The notes: a model not told the origin generated them from the letters alone. Counted from the stretch's first letter, positions 14,602 through 22,765 are shown. The stretch: 32,588 nt of DNA from Acidobacteriota bacterium (GCA_013140775.1 JABFSA010000157.1:1-32588), one strand, 5' to 3'. Program-made: numbers and translations.

Positions 14602-16007
14602 GCGCTCAACGCCTTTAGGAGCTTCTGGTGGATTCCACCGAAGCCGCCGTTGGACATCAACACGACGACGTCACCTGGCCGGTGCTCATCCACGATGGTG
14701 CGAACGATTCCGTCAACCTCGGGAATGTGGCGAGCGCGTTGCCCTCGACCTTGAAGATCGGCCACGAGATCCTCCGCCGAGAGACGCTCGGCGTCCGGAA
14801 GCGACGATCTGAACACGCCAGCAATGACCACTTCATCGGCCTTGCCAAACGCTGCCGCGAAGTCGTCCTGAAACACGCGCCGGCAGGAGGACGCTGAGCG
14901 CGGCTCGAAGACCGCCCAAACGCGTCGTGACGGATAGCCCGTTCGGAGTGCCGCAAGTGTTTCTCGGACTGCTGTCGGATGGTGCGCAAAATCATCGAGC
15001 ACCGTGACATCGCGCCGGATCCCCACGGTTTCCAGTCGTCGCTTTATTCCTTTGAAGCGCTTCAGTCCCGCGGACAGCGTGCTCGCACCTATGCCCAGCC
15101 GGCCTCCAACCGCGATCGCTGCAAGGGTATTCCGGACGTTGTGAATGCCAAGGAGCGGTGACTCGAACTCCCCAAAGAGCTCACCTGACCGGTTCACCTG
15201 GAATCGTGTGATGCCATCGGCATGTCTGATGTTGGACGCTCGCCATGTGGCCTCCACGTCAGTGCCGAACGTTTCGACCGGACTGACCGCGTGAGCCTGC
15301 AGCGAGGCCGCGTGCGGACTGTCGGCGCCAAGAAGCAGGAGTCCATTCCGAGGGACGAGGTTCACCAGTCTTCGAAATGCGAGGCGAACGGCGTCAAGAT
15401 CTGCGTAGATGTCGGCGTGATCGAATTCAATGTTGCCGATCACGGCGATCTCGGGGAGATACTTCAAGAACTTGGCGGTCTTGTCGAAGAAGGCGCTGTC
15501 GTACTCATCGCCCTCAATCACGAATTCAGGACCGGCGCCGAGTCTGTAACTCGCTCCTCCCGCGCCGAGGTTCAGCGCAATGCCACCCACCAGCACCGTC
15601 GGGTCACGCTCCGCATGGGTCAGCAACCAACCCGTCAGCGACGTGGTGGTCGTCTTGCCATGGGTTCCCGCCAGGACGACCGGACGCGCTCCCCAGAGAA
15701 AATAGTCGCGCACCACCTCAGGGAGCGAGCAGTACCGAAGCTTTCGTTCGAGCACTGCTTCGAGCTCTGCATTCCCTCGCGAGATCGCATTGCCGACGAC
15801 GACCAGATCGATGTCTGGCGTGATGTGGTCGGCGGCGTAACCGTTCAGGGTCCGGATCCCCTCCGCTTCGAGGAAATCACTCATCGGGGGATAGACGTTC
15901 TGATCCGAGCCGCCAACGTCGTGACCACGCTGTTTCAACAGCGCGGCCACGGTGGCCATCGCTGTGCCGCAGACACCAATCAGATGAATACGCTGTCGAT
16001 CACGCAA
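14598..16007 (-). CDS. mpl: UDP-MurNAc:L-Ala-gamma-D-Glu-meso-DAP ligase (murein tripeptide ligase)
   Basis: A 469-residue Mur-ligase that attaches recycled tripeptide to UDP-MurNAc with ATP, bypassing MurC, MurD and MurE. The N-terminal Rossmann part has HLIGVCGTAMATVAALLK and GSDQNVYPPMSDFL; the ATP loop is GTHGKTTTTSLTGWLL; EGDEYDSAFFDKTAKFLKY is diagnostic of Mpl over MurC; the C-terminal domain carries DDFAHHPTAVRETLAAL and FEPRSASSCRRVFQDDF. It starts at TTG, overlapping the ldcA stop by eight bases, with GAGGAG upstream. The neighbours nagZ and ldcA make its substrate and murA/murB make its acceptor. Confidence 0.95.
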   Translation of the reverse strand: MRDRQRIHLIGVCGTAMATVAALLKQRGHDVGGSDQNVYPPMSDFLEAEGIRTLNGYAADHITPDIDLVVVGNAISRGNAELEAVLERKLRYCSLPEVVRDYFLWGARPVVLAGTHGKTTTTSLTGWLLTHAERDPTVLVGGIALNLGAGGASYRLGAGPEFVIEGDEYDSAFFDKTAKFLKYLPEIAVIGNIEFDHADIYADLDAVRLAFRRLVNLVPRNGLLLLGADSPHAASLQAHAVSPVETFGTDVEATWRASNIRHADGITRFQVNRSGELFGEFESPLLGIHNVRNTLAAIAVGGRLGIGASTLSAGLKRFKGIKRRLETVGIRRDVTVLDDFAHHPTAVRETLAALRTGYPSRRVWAVFEPRSASSCRRVFQDDFAAAFGKADEVVIAGVFRSSLPDAERLSAEDLVADLQGRGQRARHIPEVDGIVRTIVDEHRPGDVVVLMSNGGFGGIHQKLLKALSA

Positions 16008-16926
16008 CCGGCGACTCCTCGATACGAATAAGGCCCTGGTCCGTGTTCACGAACACGCGGACACCGAAGGGCAACGTCCAGCACGGTCCGGCGGTGTGTC
16101 CAGATGGGAACCCGAAAAGCACAGGGCCAGGAAAGTCAGTCGTGAAGGCGCGAATGGCGTCAGCGGCGGTGGGATTGCCACCGGGTTCATCGCATCCCCG
16201 CATTTCACCAAACACGAGTCCCCGTGCCCGGCGAAGGACGCCGGCGAGCAGCAATTGCGTCAGCATGCGGTCGATGCGGTACGGACGCTCGTTCACATCC
16301 TCGATAAAGAGAATGCATCCCTCAGGCGGATCGAAGGCGTACGGCGTGCCGAGCGACGCCACGAGCTGCGTCAAGGTCCCCCCGTAAAGAGGTCCGCTGA
16401 CTTCTCCTGACTGGAGCACCGACAGGCCACCCGGCCGTAGTTCAAGGCCGTCTCCCCTCCCCTGCAGCAAGCTGAGGAACGACCTCTGGTCGTATCCGTC
16501 AGGACCCTTCGACAGCCGGCCGTCAATCATCGGGCCGTGCAGAGCCGCGATGCCGCATTGACACGTCAGCCACGTGAGCAGTGACGTGTTGTCGCTGTAT
16601 CCGATGAAAAGCTTTGGAGCTCGCTGTGGAAACCAGCCGTCGAGCTCGGGCAGGATCTGAACGCTGCCGTAACCGCCTCTTGTGGCGATAATGGCCGCAA
16701 TCGACGGGTCATCCCACGCACGCTTGAACGCCTCCGCGCGGACGGCCGCCGTTCCCGCCGTGAACATCGATTTCTCGAATGCCGATTCGCCGTAGGTTGG
16801 CTCGTACCCCAGACGCCGGAGTTCAGCGACGCCAAGGTCGAATTCATCACGGCTGCACACACTCGCTGTCGAAACAATGGCAATGCGAGCGCCCGGGGCC
16901 AGCGCGCGAGGAGCGATCACCGACAT
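16000..16926 (-). CDS. ldcA: Muramoyltetrapeptide L,D-carboxypeptidase (peptidase S66)
   Basis: A 308-residue cytosolic serine peptidase that removes the terminal D-Ala from murein tetrapeptides, giving the tripeptide that Mpl uses. RGGYGSVQILPEL and the nucleophile motif FIGYSDNTSLL are present, with the catalytic Glu in FIEDVNERPYRIDRMLTQL and the His in FPSGHTAGPCWTLPFG. The ATG at 16926 gives a normal N-terminus (MSVIAPRALAPGARIAIVS) four bases after the nagZ stop; a longer reading from 17037 runs deep into nagZ and adds unrelated residues. Translation is probably coupled to nagZ, since no clear ribosome binding site is visible. Confidence 0.94.
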   Translation of the reverse strand: MSVIAPRALAPGARIAIVSTASVCSRDEFDLGVAELRRLGYEPTYGESAFEKSMFTAGTAAVRAEAFKRAWDDPSIAAIIATRGGYGSVQILPELDGWFPQRAPKLFIGYSDNTSLLTWLTCQCGIAALHGPMIDGRLSKGPDGYDQRSFLSLLQGRGDGLELRPGGLSVLQSGEVSGPLYGGTLTQLVASLGTPYAFDPPEGCILFIEDVNERPYRIDRMLTQLLLAGVLRRARGLVFGEMRGCDEPGGNPTAADAIRAFTTDFPGPVLFGFPSGHTAGPCWTLPFGVRVFVNTDQGLIRIEESPVA

Positions 16927-16930
16927 TTCG

Positions 16931-18052
16931 CTACAGGAACCGCGCCATCTCGTCTGCGACACGACGATGGGAATCGCAGCCGAGCACAGCGGCGAGCGGC
17001 GTTCGCCGCCGCGAGGGATTGGACGTCTCGCGAGCATCCCTCAAGAACCGTTCTTTGGCGAGGCGTTGGCGTCTGAGCGCATCTTCAACGCGCTTGAATG
17101 GGATCCGGCCATCCTCGACCGCGTGCACGAGTGCTTCGAGCACCTCGACCTGCACCTCGATATCCCGCGTCCGGTCCTCCACCCTGGCACGGCACACCAG
17201 CACGCCGTCACAACCGGCCGCAATTGCTTCAACCGCGGATTCGGCCGGTGAGTATGACTTCGCGAGCGCTTCCATTTCGAGATCGTCGCTCAGGATCACG
17301 CCGTCGTACCCAAGCTCCTCACGGAGCAGCGCTCGCACGATCCTGGGAGACAGCGTGGCGGGCTTCTCCTCGTCCAGGGACGGTATGAGGACGTGGGCCG
17401 TCATCATGAACGCAACGTTGGCCTGGATCGCACTCCTGAAGGGGACGAACTCAACACGCCTGATTCGATCGGGGGGATGCTCGACGATCGGAAGCTCATC
17501 GTGCGAATCAGTGGATGTGTCGCCGTGACCAGGAAAGTGTTTCCCGCAGGCCGCGATCCCGTTCTCCTGGAGCGCGGTAATGATGGCGGAGCCAAGGACG
17601 CCGACCATCTTTGCGTCCTCTGCAAGGGCGCGATCGCCAATCACCGGATTCTTCGGATTCGTATGAATATCCAGCACCGGCGCATAGTCCAGGCTGACGC
17701 CGACGGCCCTGAGCTCGGCCGCGAGCGCCGTGGCGAACCGTGTGGCGAGCGTCGTATCGCCGCTGCGGCCAAGAGTGGCCATCGGTGGCCACTCGGTGAA
17801 TGGCGAGCGCAGGCGTGCCACCCTCCCACCTTCCTGATCCACGCTCACCCAGAGCGGCGTGTCGGTGGAGAGCGACTGCAGATCGTGAGAGAGCTCGGCG
17901 ACCTGCTCAGGCGCTTCGATGTTGCGGGCAAAGAGAATCACGCCGCCCAGATTGAACTCGCGGGCGAGCGAGCGGAGCTCGCTGGGAATCGTGACACCCG
18001 GAAGGCTTCCCATGAGGAGCTGACCTATTTCGCGACGGACACTCGCAGGCAC
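16931..18052 (-). CDS. nagZ: Beta-N-acetylhexosaminidase (glycoside hydrolase family 3)
   Basis: A 373-residue cytosolic GH3 enzyme that frees GlcNAc from GlcNAc-anhydroMurNAc peptides during murein recycling. Visible motifs are GGVILFARNIEAPEQVAEL, VSVDQEGGRVARL, LDYAPVLDIHTNPKNPVIGDR, KHFPGHGDTSTDSHDELP (the NagZ His/Asp loop) and the nucleophile region VILSDDLEMEAL. There is no signal peptide. GTG at 18052 was chosen because TATAAT on the same strand ends exactly six bases before it, so transcription would begin at the G of the GTG. A longer reading to 18151 would cross this promoter and the divergent kinase gene. It is the first gene of a six-gene operon. Confidence 0.93.
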   Translation of the reverse strand: MPASVRREIGQLLMGSLPGVTIPSELRSLAREFNLGGVILFARNIEAPEQVAELSHDLQSLSTDTPLWVSVDQEGGRVARLRSPFTEWPPMATLGRSGDTTLATRFATALAAELRAVGVSLDYAPVLDIHTNPKNPVIGDRALAEDAKMVGVLGSAIITALQENGIAACGKHFPGHGDTSTDSHDELPIVEHPPDRIRRVEFVPFRSAIQANVAFMMTAHVLIPSLDEEKPATLSPRIVRALLREELGYDGVILSDDLEMEALAKSYSPAESAVEAIAAGCDGVLVCRARVEDRTRDIEVQVEVLEALVHAVEDGRIPFKRVEDALRRQRLAKERFLRDARETSNPSRRRTPLAAVLGCDSHRRVADEMARFL

Positions 18053-18058
18053 CCGCTC

Positions 18059-18087
18059 ATTATATGAGTCGAACGAGGTTCTATAAT
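18059..18087. promoter_or_regulatory. Symmetric bidirectional promoter: nagZ operon (minus) and GHMP kinase (plus)
   Basis: ATTATA (18059-18064) and TATAAT (18082-18087) are perfect consensus -10 boxes on opposite strands, separated by exactly 17 bases. Each therefore occupies the other's -35 position. The minus-strand box ends six bases before the nagZ GTG, and the plus-strand box ends five bases before the kinase GTG. Both mRNAs would be essentially leaderless, and two polymerases could not occupy the site together. Confidence 0.75.
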
Positions 18088-18092
18088 GCCGT

Positions 18093-19082
18093 GTGCGTAT
18101 CGAGACCTCAGCCCCCACACGAATTGACCTTGCCGGGGGCACGCTGGACATCTGGCCGCTCTACCTTTTCCATCCCGGCGCGCAGACGGTCAACGCGGCC
18201 ATCAGCATTCGAGCGCGCGCGACCATCGAATCCCGATCCGATAACCGTATCCTCATCCGATCGCAAGACACCGGCGCAACCGTTGAGGCCGATGACTGGC
18301 GGGAGTTGTGGGACCAGCGCGAGCTGCGGCTGCTGTCGCTGCTCGTCCACTTCTTCGAAGCGCGGGGGCTCACGCTCACGACCACGTCGGAGTCTCCCGC
18401 CGGAGCCGGAATTGCAGGCTCGTCGGCGCTGAACGTCGCCGTCTGCGCTGCACTGGCGCAGTGGAGCCGTACGCACTACGAGCCCGAGGCGCTCCTGCAG
18501 GTCGCGATGAACGTGGAAGCCCAGGCGATCAATGTGCCGACCGGCCTCCAGGATTACCGGCCCGCACTCTATGGCGGTATCGCCGCGCTCGAGCTCGAAG
18601 CGGACGGCGTCAGGCGAGTCGCACTCGATGTCGATCCGTCCCAGCTCGAGCGGCGACTCGTGCTCTGCTACACGGGCGAGCCGAGGAACTCCGGCACGAA
18701 CAACTGGGAGATCTTCAAGGGACACATCGACGGCGATCGGCATGTGTTCGACTGCTTCGAACGCATTCGTGACACCGCGGCAGCGATGCGTCAGGCACTG
18801 ACCGCTGGAAACTGGGACGAAGTGGGCCGGGCGCTCGCAGAGGAATGGGAGCATCGCAAGCGTCTTGCACCCGGAGTCTCCACACCGGGTATCGATGCGC
18901 TCATCGAGCGCGCCATGGCCGCCGGGGCGACCGCGGCCAAGGTATGCGGTGCCGGAGGTGGCGGGTGCCTCGTGGCATTTGGACCACCTGAAAAACGTGA
19001 GGCGATCCGGGTCGCGCTCCAGGACGGTGGCGCCAGGATTCTGAACTTCTCAATCGAACGCCACGGCCTCACCCGTGCGTAG
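18093..19082 (+). CDS. GHMP-family sugar kinase
   Basis: A 329-residue kinase of the galactokinase/homoserine/mevalonate/phosphomevalonate fold. It begins IETSAPTRIDLAGGTLDIWP, the substrate-binding motif 1; the ATP loop is SPAGAGIAGSSALNVAVCAAL; NVPTGLQDYRPALYGGIAALE lies mid-protein; and the C-terminal motif 3 is AKVCGAGGGGCLVAF. The overall look is like HddA and related sugar-phosphate or sugar-1-kinases. The substrate cannot be read from sequence. Its divergent arrangement with nagZ from a shared promoter hints at an amino sugar released in murein turnover, but that is inference. The start is GTG, with a consensus -10 five bases upstream. An 82-residue protein follows 12 bases later. Confidence 0.85.
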   Translation: MRIETSAPTRIDLAGGTLDIWPLYLFHPGAQTVNAAISIRARATIESRSDNRILIRSQDTGATVEADDWRELWDQRELRLLSLLVHFFEARGLTLTTTSESPAGAGIAGSSALNVAVCAALAQWSRTHYEPEALLQVAMNVEAQAINVPTGLQDYRPALYGGIAALELEADGVRRVALDVDPSQLERRLVLCYTGEPRNSGTNNWEIFKGHIDGDRHVFDCFERIRDTAAAMRQALTAGNWDEVGRALAEEWEHRKRLAPGVSTPGIDALIERAMAAGATAAKVCGAGGGGCLVAFGPPEKREAIRVALQDGGARILNFSIERHGLTRA

Positions 19083-19094
19083 GCCACGATAGCC

Positions 19095-19343
19095 GTGGCC
19101 GACAGCCCTTCGTTCGTCTCGCTGAAATCCCTGTCGAAAGGCGCGCCTGATCCCGCAGCAGCGCTCGCCGAGATTCGAAAGATCTACTTCAAGACCACGA
19201 AACGTACGATCGAGAACGACATCGCGCACGCCATCGAACTGCTCAAGAGCCTGCCCTCAGAGGAAGAACGTGAAAAGGCCACGGTCTACATGGAAGGCCT
19301 GGCCCAGATGCGCCGCGAGTGGGCGCGAAAAAAGAAGTCCTAG
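19095..19343 (+). CDS. Small conserved-looking hypothetical protein
   Basis: An 82-residue, charged, mostly helical protein starting from GTG, 12 bases after the GHMP kinase and convergent with the next gene five bases away. It has a Ser-rich N-terminus, LAEIRKIYFKTTKRTIENDI in the middle and a basic end (RREWARKKKS). Tight packing behind the kinase supports a real gene. I do not recognise the family. The basic helical character could suit nucleic-acid or ribosome contact, but nothing specific shows this. Confidence 0.6.
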   Translation: MADSPSFVSLKSLSKGAPDPAAALAEIRKIYFKTTKRTIENDIAHAIELLKSLPSEEEREKATVYMEGLAQMRREWARKKKS

Positions 19344-19348
19344 CGCCG

Positions 19349-20356
19349 CTACTTCGGCCGGCCCTTGAAGCCTTCGGCCTGCATCTGGATGCGGTAGATC
19401 GTCATCGCCGTGTTCCGCACCCCCTCCGGTGTCATCCACGCCTTGCCGTCGGGACCGACGGCGCCCATCTGTGGCACATAGAGCGTCTTCTTGTCTGGAC
19501 CGGAGAAGGCAAGCGAGATCGGACGACGCGGGGTCGGGATGAGGCCGAGGTGCTGTCCCTGCCGCGAGAAGACGTGAACGCCGCGGTTGGCTGTGACGTA
19601 CAGACGACCGACGTTGTCCACCGCCATGCCGTCCGCGCCCTCATCGTCGGCAAGTGATGCGAAGTCGCGTCGGTTCTGCGTGGTGCCGTCCGGTCGCACG
19701 TCGAACGCCAGGATCGATTTCTGATTGGTCACATACAGCGTCCCGCCGTCGGGACTCAGCATGATGCCGTTGGACCGGATGTCCTGGTCGGCCACCACGC
19801 TCACCATCCCCTTGGCACTCACGTGAAACGCGCCGGCCATCGTGAAGTACGCGCCTCCGCGGCCATCAGCCATCACGTCGTTGGGTCGGCCAAACGGACG
19901 GCCATCTGAAAAGCCGTTCGCCAGCGTCCTGCGCTCGGGATGTAGGACCCCGACTGCGGTCAGTTCCTGGCACGCCGCACTGAACGGCCTGGCCGTATCG
20001 GTGCATGCCCGCTGCACAGCGAAGAGACGGCCCTCCGCATCGAGCGACACGGATCCCGCCCCGTGAGTGTCACGGACGAAGATGTATTCCTTACCGGCAG
20101 CATCGAGCTTCCTGATGGTGTCGGACTGTTCCTGCGCGAACAGGACGCCGCCGTCGGGTGTGCCGACGATCCCGTCGGCCGTGAGAAAGCTGGCCCAAAT
20201 TAACTCCCACTTCGCGTCGGCGGCCACAACGCCTGGAATGGCGGTGATCGTTGCCGCGCGTTCCCCGGCGAGCAGCGCCGGCGCAGGCCCCTGGGCGCCT
20301 GCGTCGACTGCGGCAGCGAGGCAGAGCAAAGTCGCAACGCTCGTGGCTATCTTCAT
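19349..20356 (-). CDS. Secreted SMP-30/gluconolactonase-like beta-propeller protein
   Basis: A 335-residue protein with a signal peptide (MKIATSVATLLCLAAAVDAGA, cleaved near residue 21). Blades typical of the SMP-30/LRE family follow: DGIVGTPDGGVLFAQEQ, GAGSVSLDAEGRLFAVQRAC, FGRPNDVMADGRGGAYFT, SNGIMLSPDGGTLYVTNQ, GADGMAVDNVGRLYVTANRG and a final PDKKTLYVPQMG. Relatives are lactonases or sugar-acid hydrolases using one divalent metal; the RPNDV Asn and the NGI Asn match metal or substrate positions of that family. The actual substrate is unknown. It may be read with the upstream gene at 20424-21113, 67 bases away. Confidence 0.82.
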   Translation of the reverse strand: MKIATSVATLLCLAAAVDAGAQGPAPALLAGERAATITAIPGVVAADAKWELIWASFLTADGIVGTPDGGVLFAQEQSDTIRKLDAAGKEYIFVRDTHGAGSVSLDAEGRLFAVQRACTDTARPFSAACQELTAVGVLHPERRTLANGFSDGRPFGRPNDVMADGRGGAYFTMAGAFHVSAKGMVSVVADQDIRSNGIMLSPDGGTLYVTNQKSILAFDVRPDGTTQNRRDFASLADDEGADGMAVDNVGRLYVTANRGVHVFSRQGQHLGLIPTPRRPISLAFSGPDKKTLYVPQMGAVGPDGKAWMTPEGVRNTAMTIYRIQMQAEGFKGRPK

Positions 20357-20423
20357 GCGCGCCTATTCTGGGCCAGCTGGGGGCCAAAGCGTAGAGGGCT
20401 GTGAGGCCACCGCCTCCGAACTC

Positions 20424-21113
20424 CTACCCTTTGATGGACAGTCGCCGGCGCGCCGCCGTGCGGACCGCGTCAGGGATGTTCCGGTCCGTCACAATCATCT
20501 TGACGTCCTTTTCCTGAAGGCGTGACAGCAGGTTGAGCGCGAGCGCTTGTGGGGTCTTGGGATTCCGCGTCAGCGCCGACATGATGCGATAGCTCTTCAT
20601 CCAGGCCCTGGTGTTCCCCACGATCCGGAGAATCTCGTCTGAGACGTTGGTCATCTTGGCGATGGCTTCCACCTCTGCCTCTGACAGCTTCGGGCTGCTC
20701 AGCACCGCGACTGCGACGATCTTGTTCGGGTCGCGGATGAGAATCGTCCGTTCCTCGCGCGTCCCTTTCATGGCCCTCGACATGCGCTGCGCCGGGTTCA
20801 TGGCCGCCAGCTTGTCGAGCAGGCCCTGAGCCCTCTCGGCCGTTTCCTCGCCCGCCTGACCGGACGTTTCGGACTCGCCCTGCGACTCCGCAGCAACGCC
20901 GCCGACCGCCTGATCCAGAACGCCACTGGTCAGGCTTGCCGCTGCCGTCCGCGCAATGTCTGGGTCGGCGTCACCGGCGAGTAATTCGAGCACAGCGCGA
21001 TGCTCGTCCACGCGCAAGCCGAGCGTCCCCTGCGCAGCAATGAGCTTCGTGTCGCGATCGACCTGGCCCGTCTTGATCAAATCGAGAAACGGCGTCGAGT
21101 AACCGGCGTCCAT
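20424..21113 (-). CDS. HEAT-like helical repeat protein of unknown function
   Basis: A 229-residue protein without a signal peptide. Its N-terminal part (residues 1-65) and C-terminal part (120-229) are rows of amphipathic helices with HEAT-like spacing; between them lies a Ser/Gly/Glu-rich linker at about residues 75-95. The C-terminal segment has RNPKTPQALALNLLSRLQEKD and a final RNIPDAVRTAARRRL, a pattern I associate with an uncharacterised group from Acidobacteria and Deltaproteobacteria. It could be a scaffold. It lies 54 bases after the thiE-like gene. Confidence 0.65.
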   Translation of the reverse strand: MDAGYSTPFLDLIKTGQVDRDTKLIAAQGTLGLRVDEHRAVLELLAGDADPDIARTAAASLTSGVLDQAVGGVAAESQGESETSGQAGEETAERAQGLLDKLAAMNPAQRMSRAMKGTREERTILIRDPNKIVAVAVLSSPKLSEAEVEAIAKMTNVSDEILRIVGNTRAWMKSYRIMSALTRNPKTPQALALNLLSRLQEKDVKMIVTDRNIPDAVRTAARRRLSIKG

Positions 21114-21167
21114 CAGGTCAAGACTCCTACCGTGAATGCGGCGGTCGCGTAACGGCTGCCCAAGTCC

Positions 21168-21803
21168 TCAGCCGCCTGCCCCGAATGACGCGTTCGCTTC
21201 CTGTACGAGGGCACTCAGTCCCTCTATCGGCGGATCTGAGAACAGGCCGATGGCGGCAAACCCGGCTGCCCCCGCTGCAGCAACCTCACGCAGAACGGGA
21301 ATCGTCATCCCACCCACAGCAAGCACCGGCAGCGGAACCGCGGCGCAGGTCTCGGCCAGCTTCGTCGCACCGGCATAGACAGCGCCAGGCTTGGACATCG
21401 TCTCGAAGACAGTACCGAACACCAGGAAGTCCAACCCACCATCCGCCATGGCCTGTTGTGCTTCCTCGGCCGAGTGTACCGACCGCCCGATGATGAAACC
21501 TCTCGGCGCAATCGCCCGCACGCGACAGGCCGCCATTGAGTTGCCACGCAAGTGAACCCCGTGAGCCCCGGCGCACAGGGCAACATCAACGCGATCGTTG
21601 ACGAGGATGCGCGCGCCAGTGCCCTTCACCCGGGCAAGCGCATGTTCGACCAGCGTCTGAAGCGGTCCGCCATCCATCTCAGGTTGTCGGATCTGAATAA
21701 GGTTCACGCCAGCGCGTGCCGCCGCGCCGATTCGATCGAGCAGGATGGCCGCATCTCCGTCCCCTTGAATCTTCGGCGTGATCAGGCAACTCACCGGACG
21801 CAT
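21168..21803 (-). CDS. Thiamine-phosphate synthase-like protein (ThiE/TenI family)
   Basis: A 211-residue TIM-barrel protein with AGVNLIQIRQPEMDG (ThiE uses IQLRxK), ILVNDRVDVALCAGAHGVHL (pyrophosphate and substrate loop), IIGRSVHSAEEAQQA, DFLVFGTVFETMSKPG and a final VLAVGGMTIPVLREVAAAGAAGFAAIGLF. ThiE joins the thiazole and pyrimidine halves of thiamine phosphate; TenI relatives aromatise the thiazole tautomer. The GVHLRGNS segment replaces the usual HLGQEDxP, which leans toward a TenI-like or variant enzyme. No other thiamine gene and no TPP riboswitch is seen. It lies 11 bases after the small membrane protein gene. Confidence 0.78.
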   Translation of the reverse strand: MRPVSCLITPKIQGDGDAAILLDRIGAAARAGVNLIQIRQPEMDGGPLQTLVEHALARVKGTGARILVNDRVDVALCAGAHGVHLRGNSMAACRVRAIAPRGFIIGRSVHSAEEAQQAMADGGLDFLVFGTVFETMSKPGAVYAGATKLAETCAAVPLPVLAVGGMTIPVLREVAAAGAAGFAAIGLFSDPPIEGLSALVQEANASFGAGG

Positions 21804-21814
21804 GCGGGGATGTA

Positions 21815-22084
21815 CTAATCCTCGGCGAAACCGGATGGTGTCAGGGAAGGACGCCGATCGGGAGACGGCCCGAAGACGACCGAGACGAGCTCCGTGAGCC
21901 CGGCAACCACATTGACGATGCCCAGACCAGACACCGCGCCACGGACGAAGTTATTCGTGATGGTGCTCTGCAGCGACGGGACCAGTTGCGCGAAGTAGTT
22001 CCTGTCCCAGAACGCCGACCAGGGGATGAAGATCAGCACGACACCGACCTCGAAGAAGAACACGACCAGGGCGAGCCGCTTCAC
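21815..22084 (-). CDS. Small two-helix membrane protein
   Basis: An 89-residue protein. A first hydrophobic segment (LALVVFFFEVGVVLIFIPW, residues 4-22) is followed by a short polar loop with WDRNYFAQ, then a second (AVSGLGIVNVVAGLTELVSVVFG, about residues 50-72) and a polar, Pro/Arg-rich tail. No family is recognised. It sits between rnhB (45 bases upstream) and the thiE-like gene (11 bases downstream) and is likely in the same transcript. Confidence 0.6.
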   Translation of the reverse strand: MKRLALVVFFFEVGVVLIFIPWSAFWDRNYFAQLVPSLQSTITNNFVRGAVSGLGIVNVVAGLTELVSVVFGPSPDRRPSLTPSGFAED

Positions 22085-22129
22085 CGGCCGTGTCTCCAGG
22101 CCCGACCGGTTGCGGAGCGTCGTGCAGGA

Positions 22130-22765
22130 TCAGGAATCAATCGTAGCGATCGTATCAAACAGGGAGGGAGGCCTGAACGACTTGCGGTGAAGCGCGGAAT
22201 ATCCGTGCTGCGCGACTGCTGCGAGGTGCAACGCGGTGGCGTACCCCTTGTGGCGATCGTAGCCATATCTGGGATCGACGAGATGATGCGCGACCATCTC
22301 GCGATCACGCGTGACCTTGGCGAGAATCGACGCGGCGGCGATGGCGCTGCATCGGCGATCCCCGTGGATGACGCCACGCTGCGCGATCTGAAGGTCAGGA
22401 ATCCTGAATGCGTCTACGAGAACCAGATCCGGCAGCGGCGCCAGCGCCAGGACCGAACGCCGCATTGCCTGCAATGACGCCTGGTGGATGTTGATGTCGT
22501 CCACCTCATCCACCGACGCCGACGCGACCGACCACGCGACGGCCCGGCGAACGATCACGTCGTAGAGCCGCTCCCGTTCGTCGGGCGGCACGAGCTTGGA
22601 GTCGCGAACGCCGGGAATCGGGCGCCCGGCGTCGAGCACCACGGCTGCGGCCACGACGGGCCCGGCCAGACAGCCGCGCCCCACCTCGTCGCACCCGGCC
22701 ACGCGGTAAAAGCCCCATCGCCGCATGGCGAGTTCGAGGCTTCTCGTCGCGCGGGCGCGAGCCAT
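22130..22765 (-). CDS. rnhB: Ribonuclease HII
   Basis: A 211-residue enzyme cutting the RNA strand of RNA-DNA hybrids, including single embedded ribonucleotides. The catalytic DEVGRG lies near residue 26 (GCDEVGRGCLAGPVVAAAVVL), followed by VRDSKLVPPDERERLYDVI, the Asp of LVDAF, GDRRCSAIAAASILAKVTRD and RYGYDRHKGYAT. Normal length. It lies 10 bases after rplS, the standard place at the end of the rpsP-trmD-rplS operon. Confidence 0.95.
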   Translation of the reverse strand: MARARATRSLELAMRRWGFYRVAGCDEVGRGCLAGPVVAAAVVLDAGRPIPGVRDSKLVPPDERERLYDVIVRRAVAWSVASASVDEVDDINIHQASLQAMRRSVLALAPLPDLVLVDAFRIPDLQIAQRGVIHGDRRCSAIAAASILAKVTRDREMVAHHLVDPRYGYDRHKGYATALHLAAVAQHGYSALHRKSFRPPSLFDTIATIDS

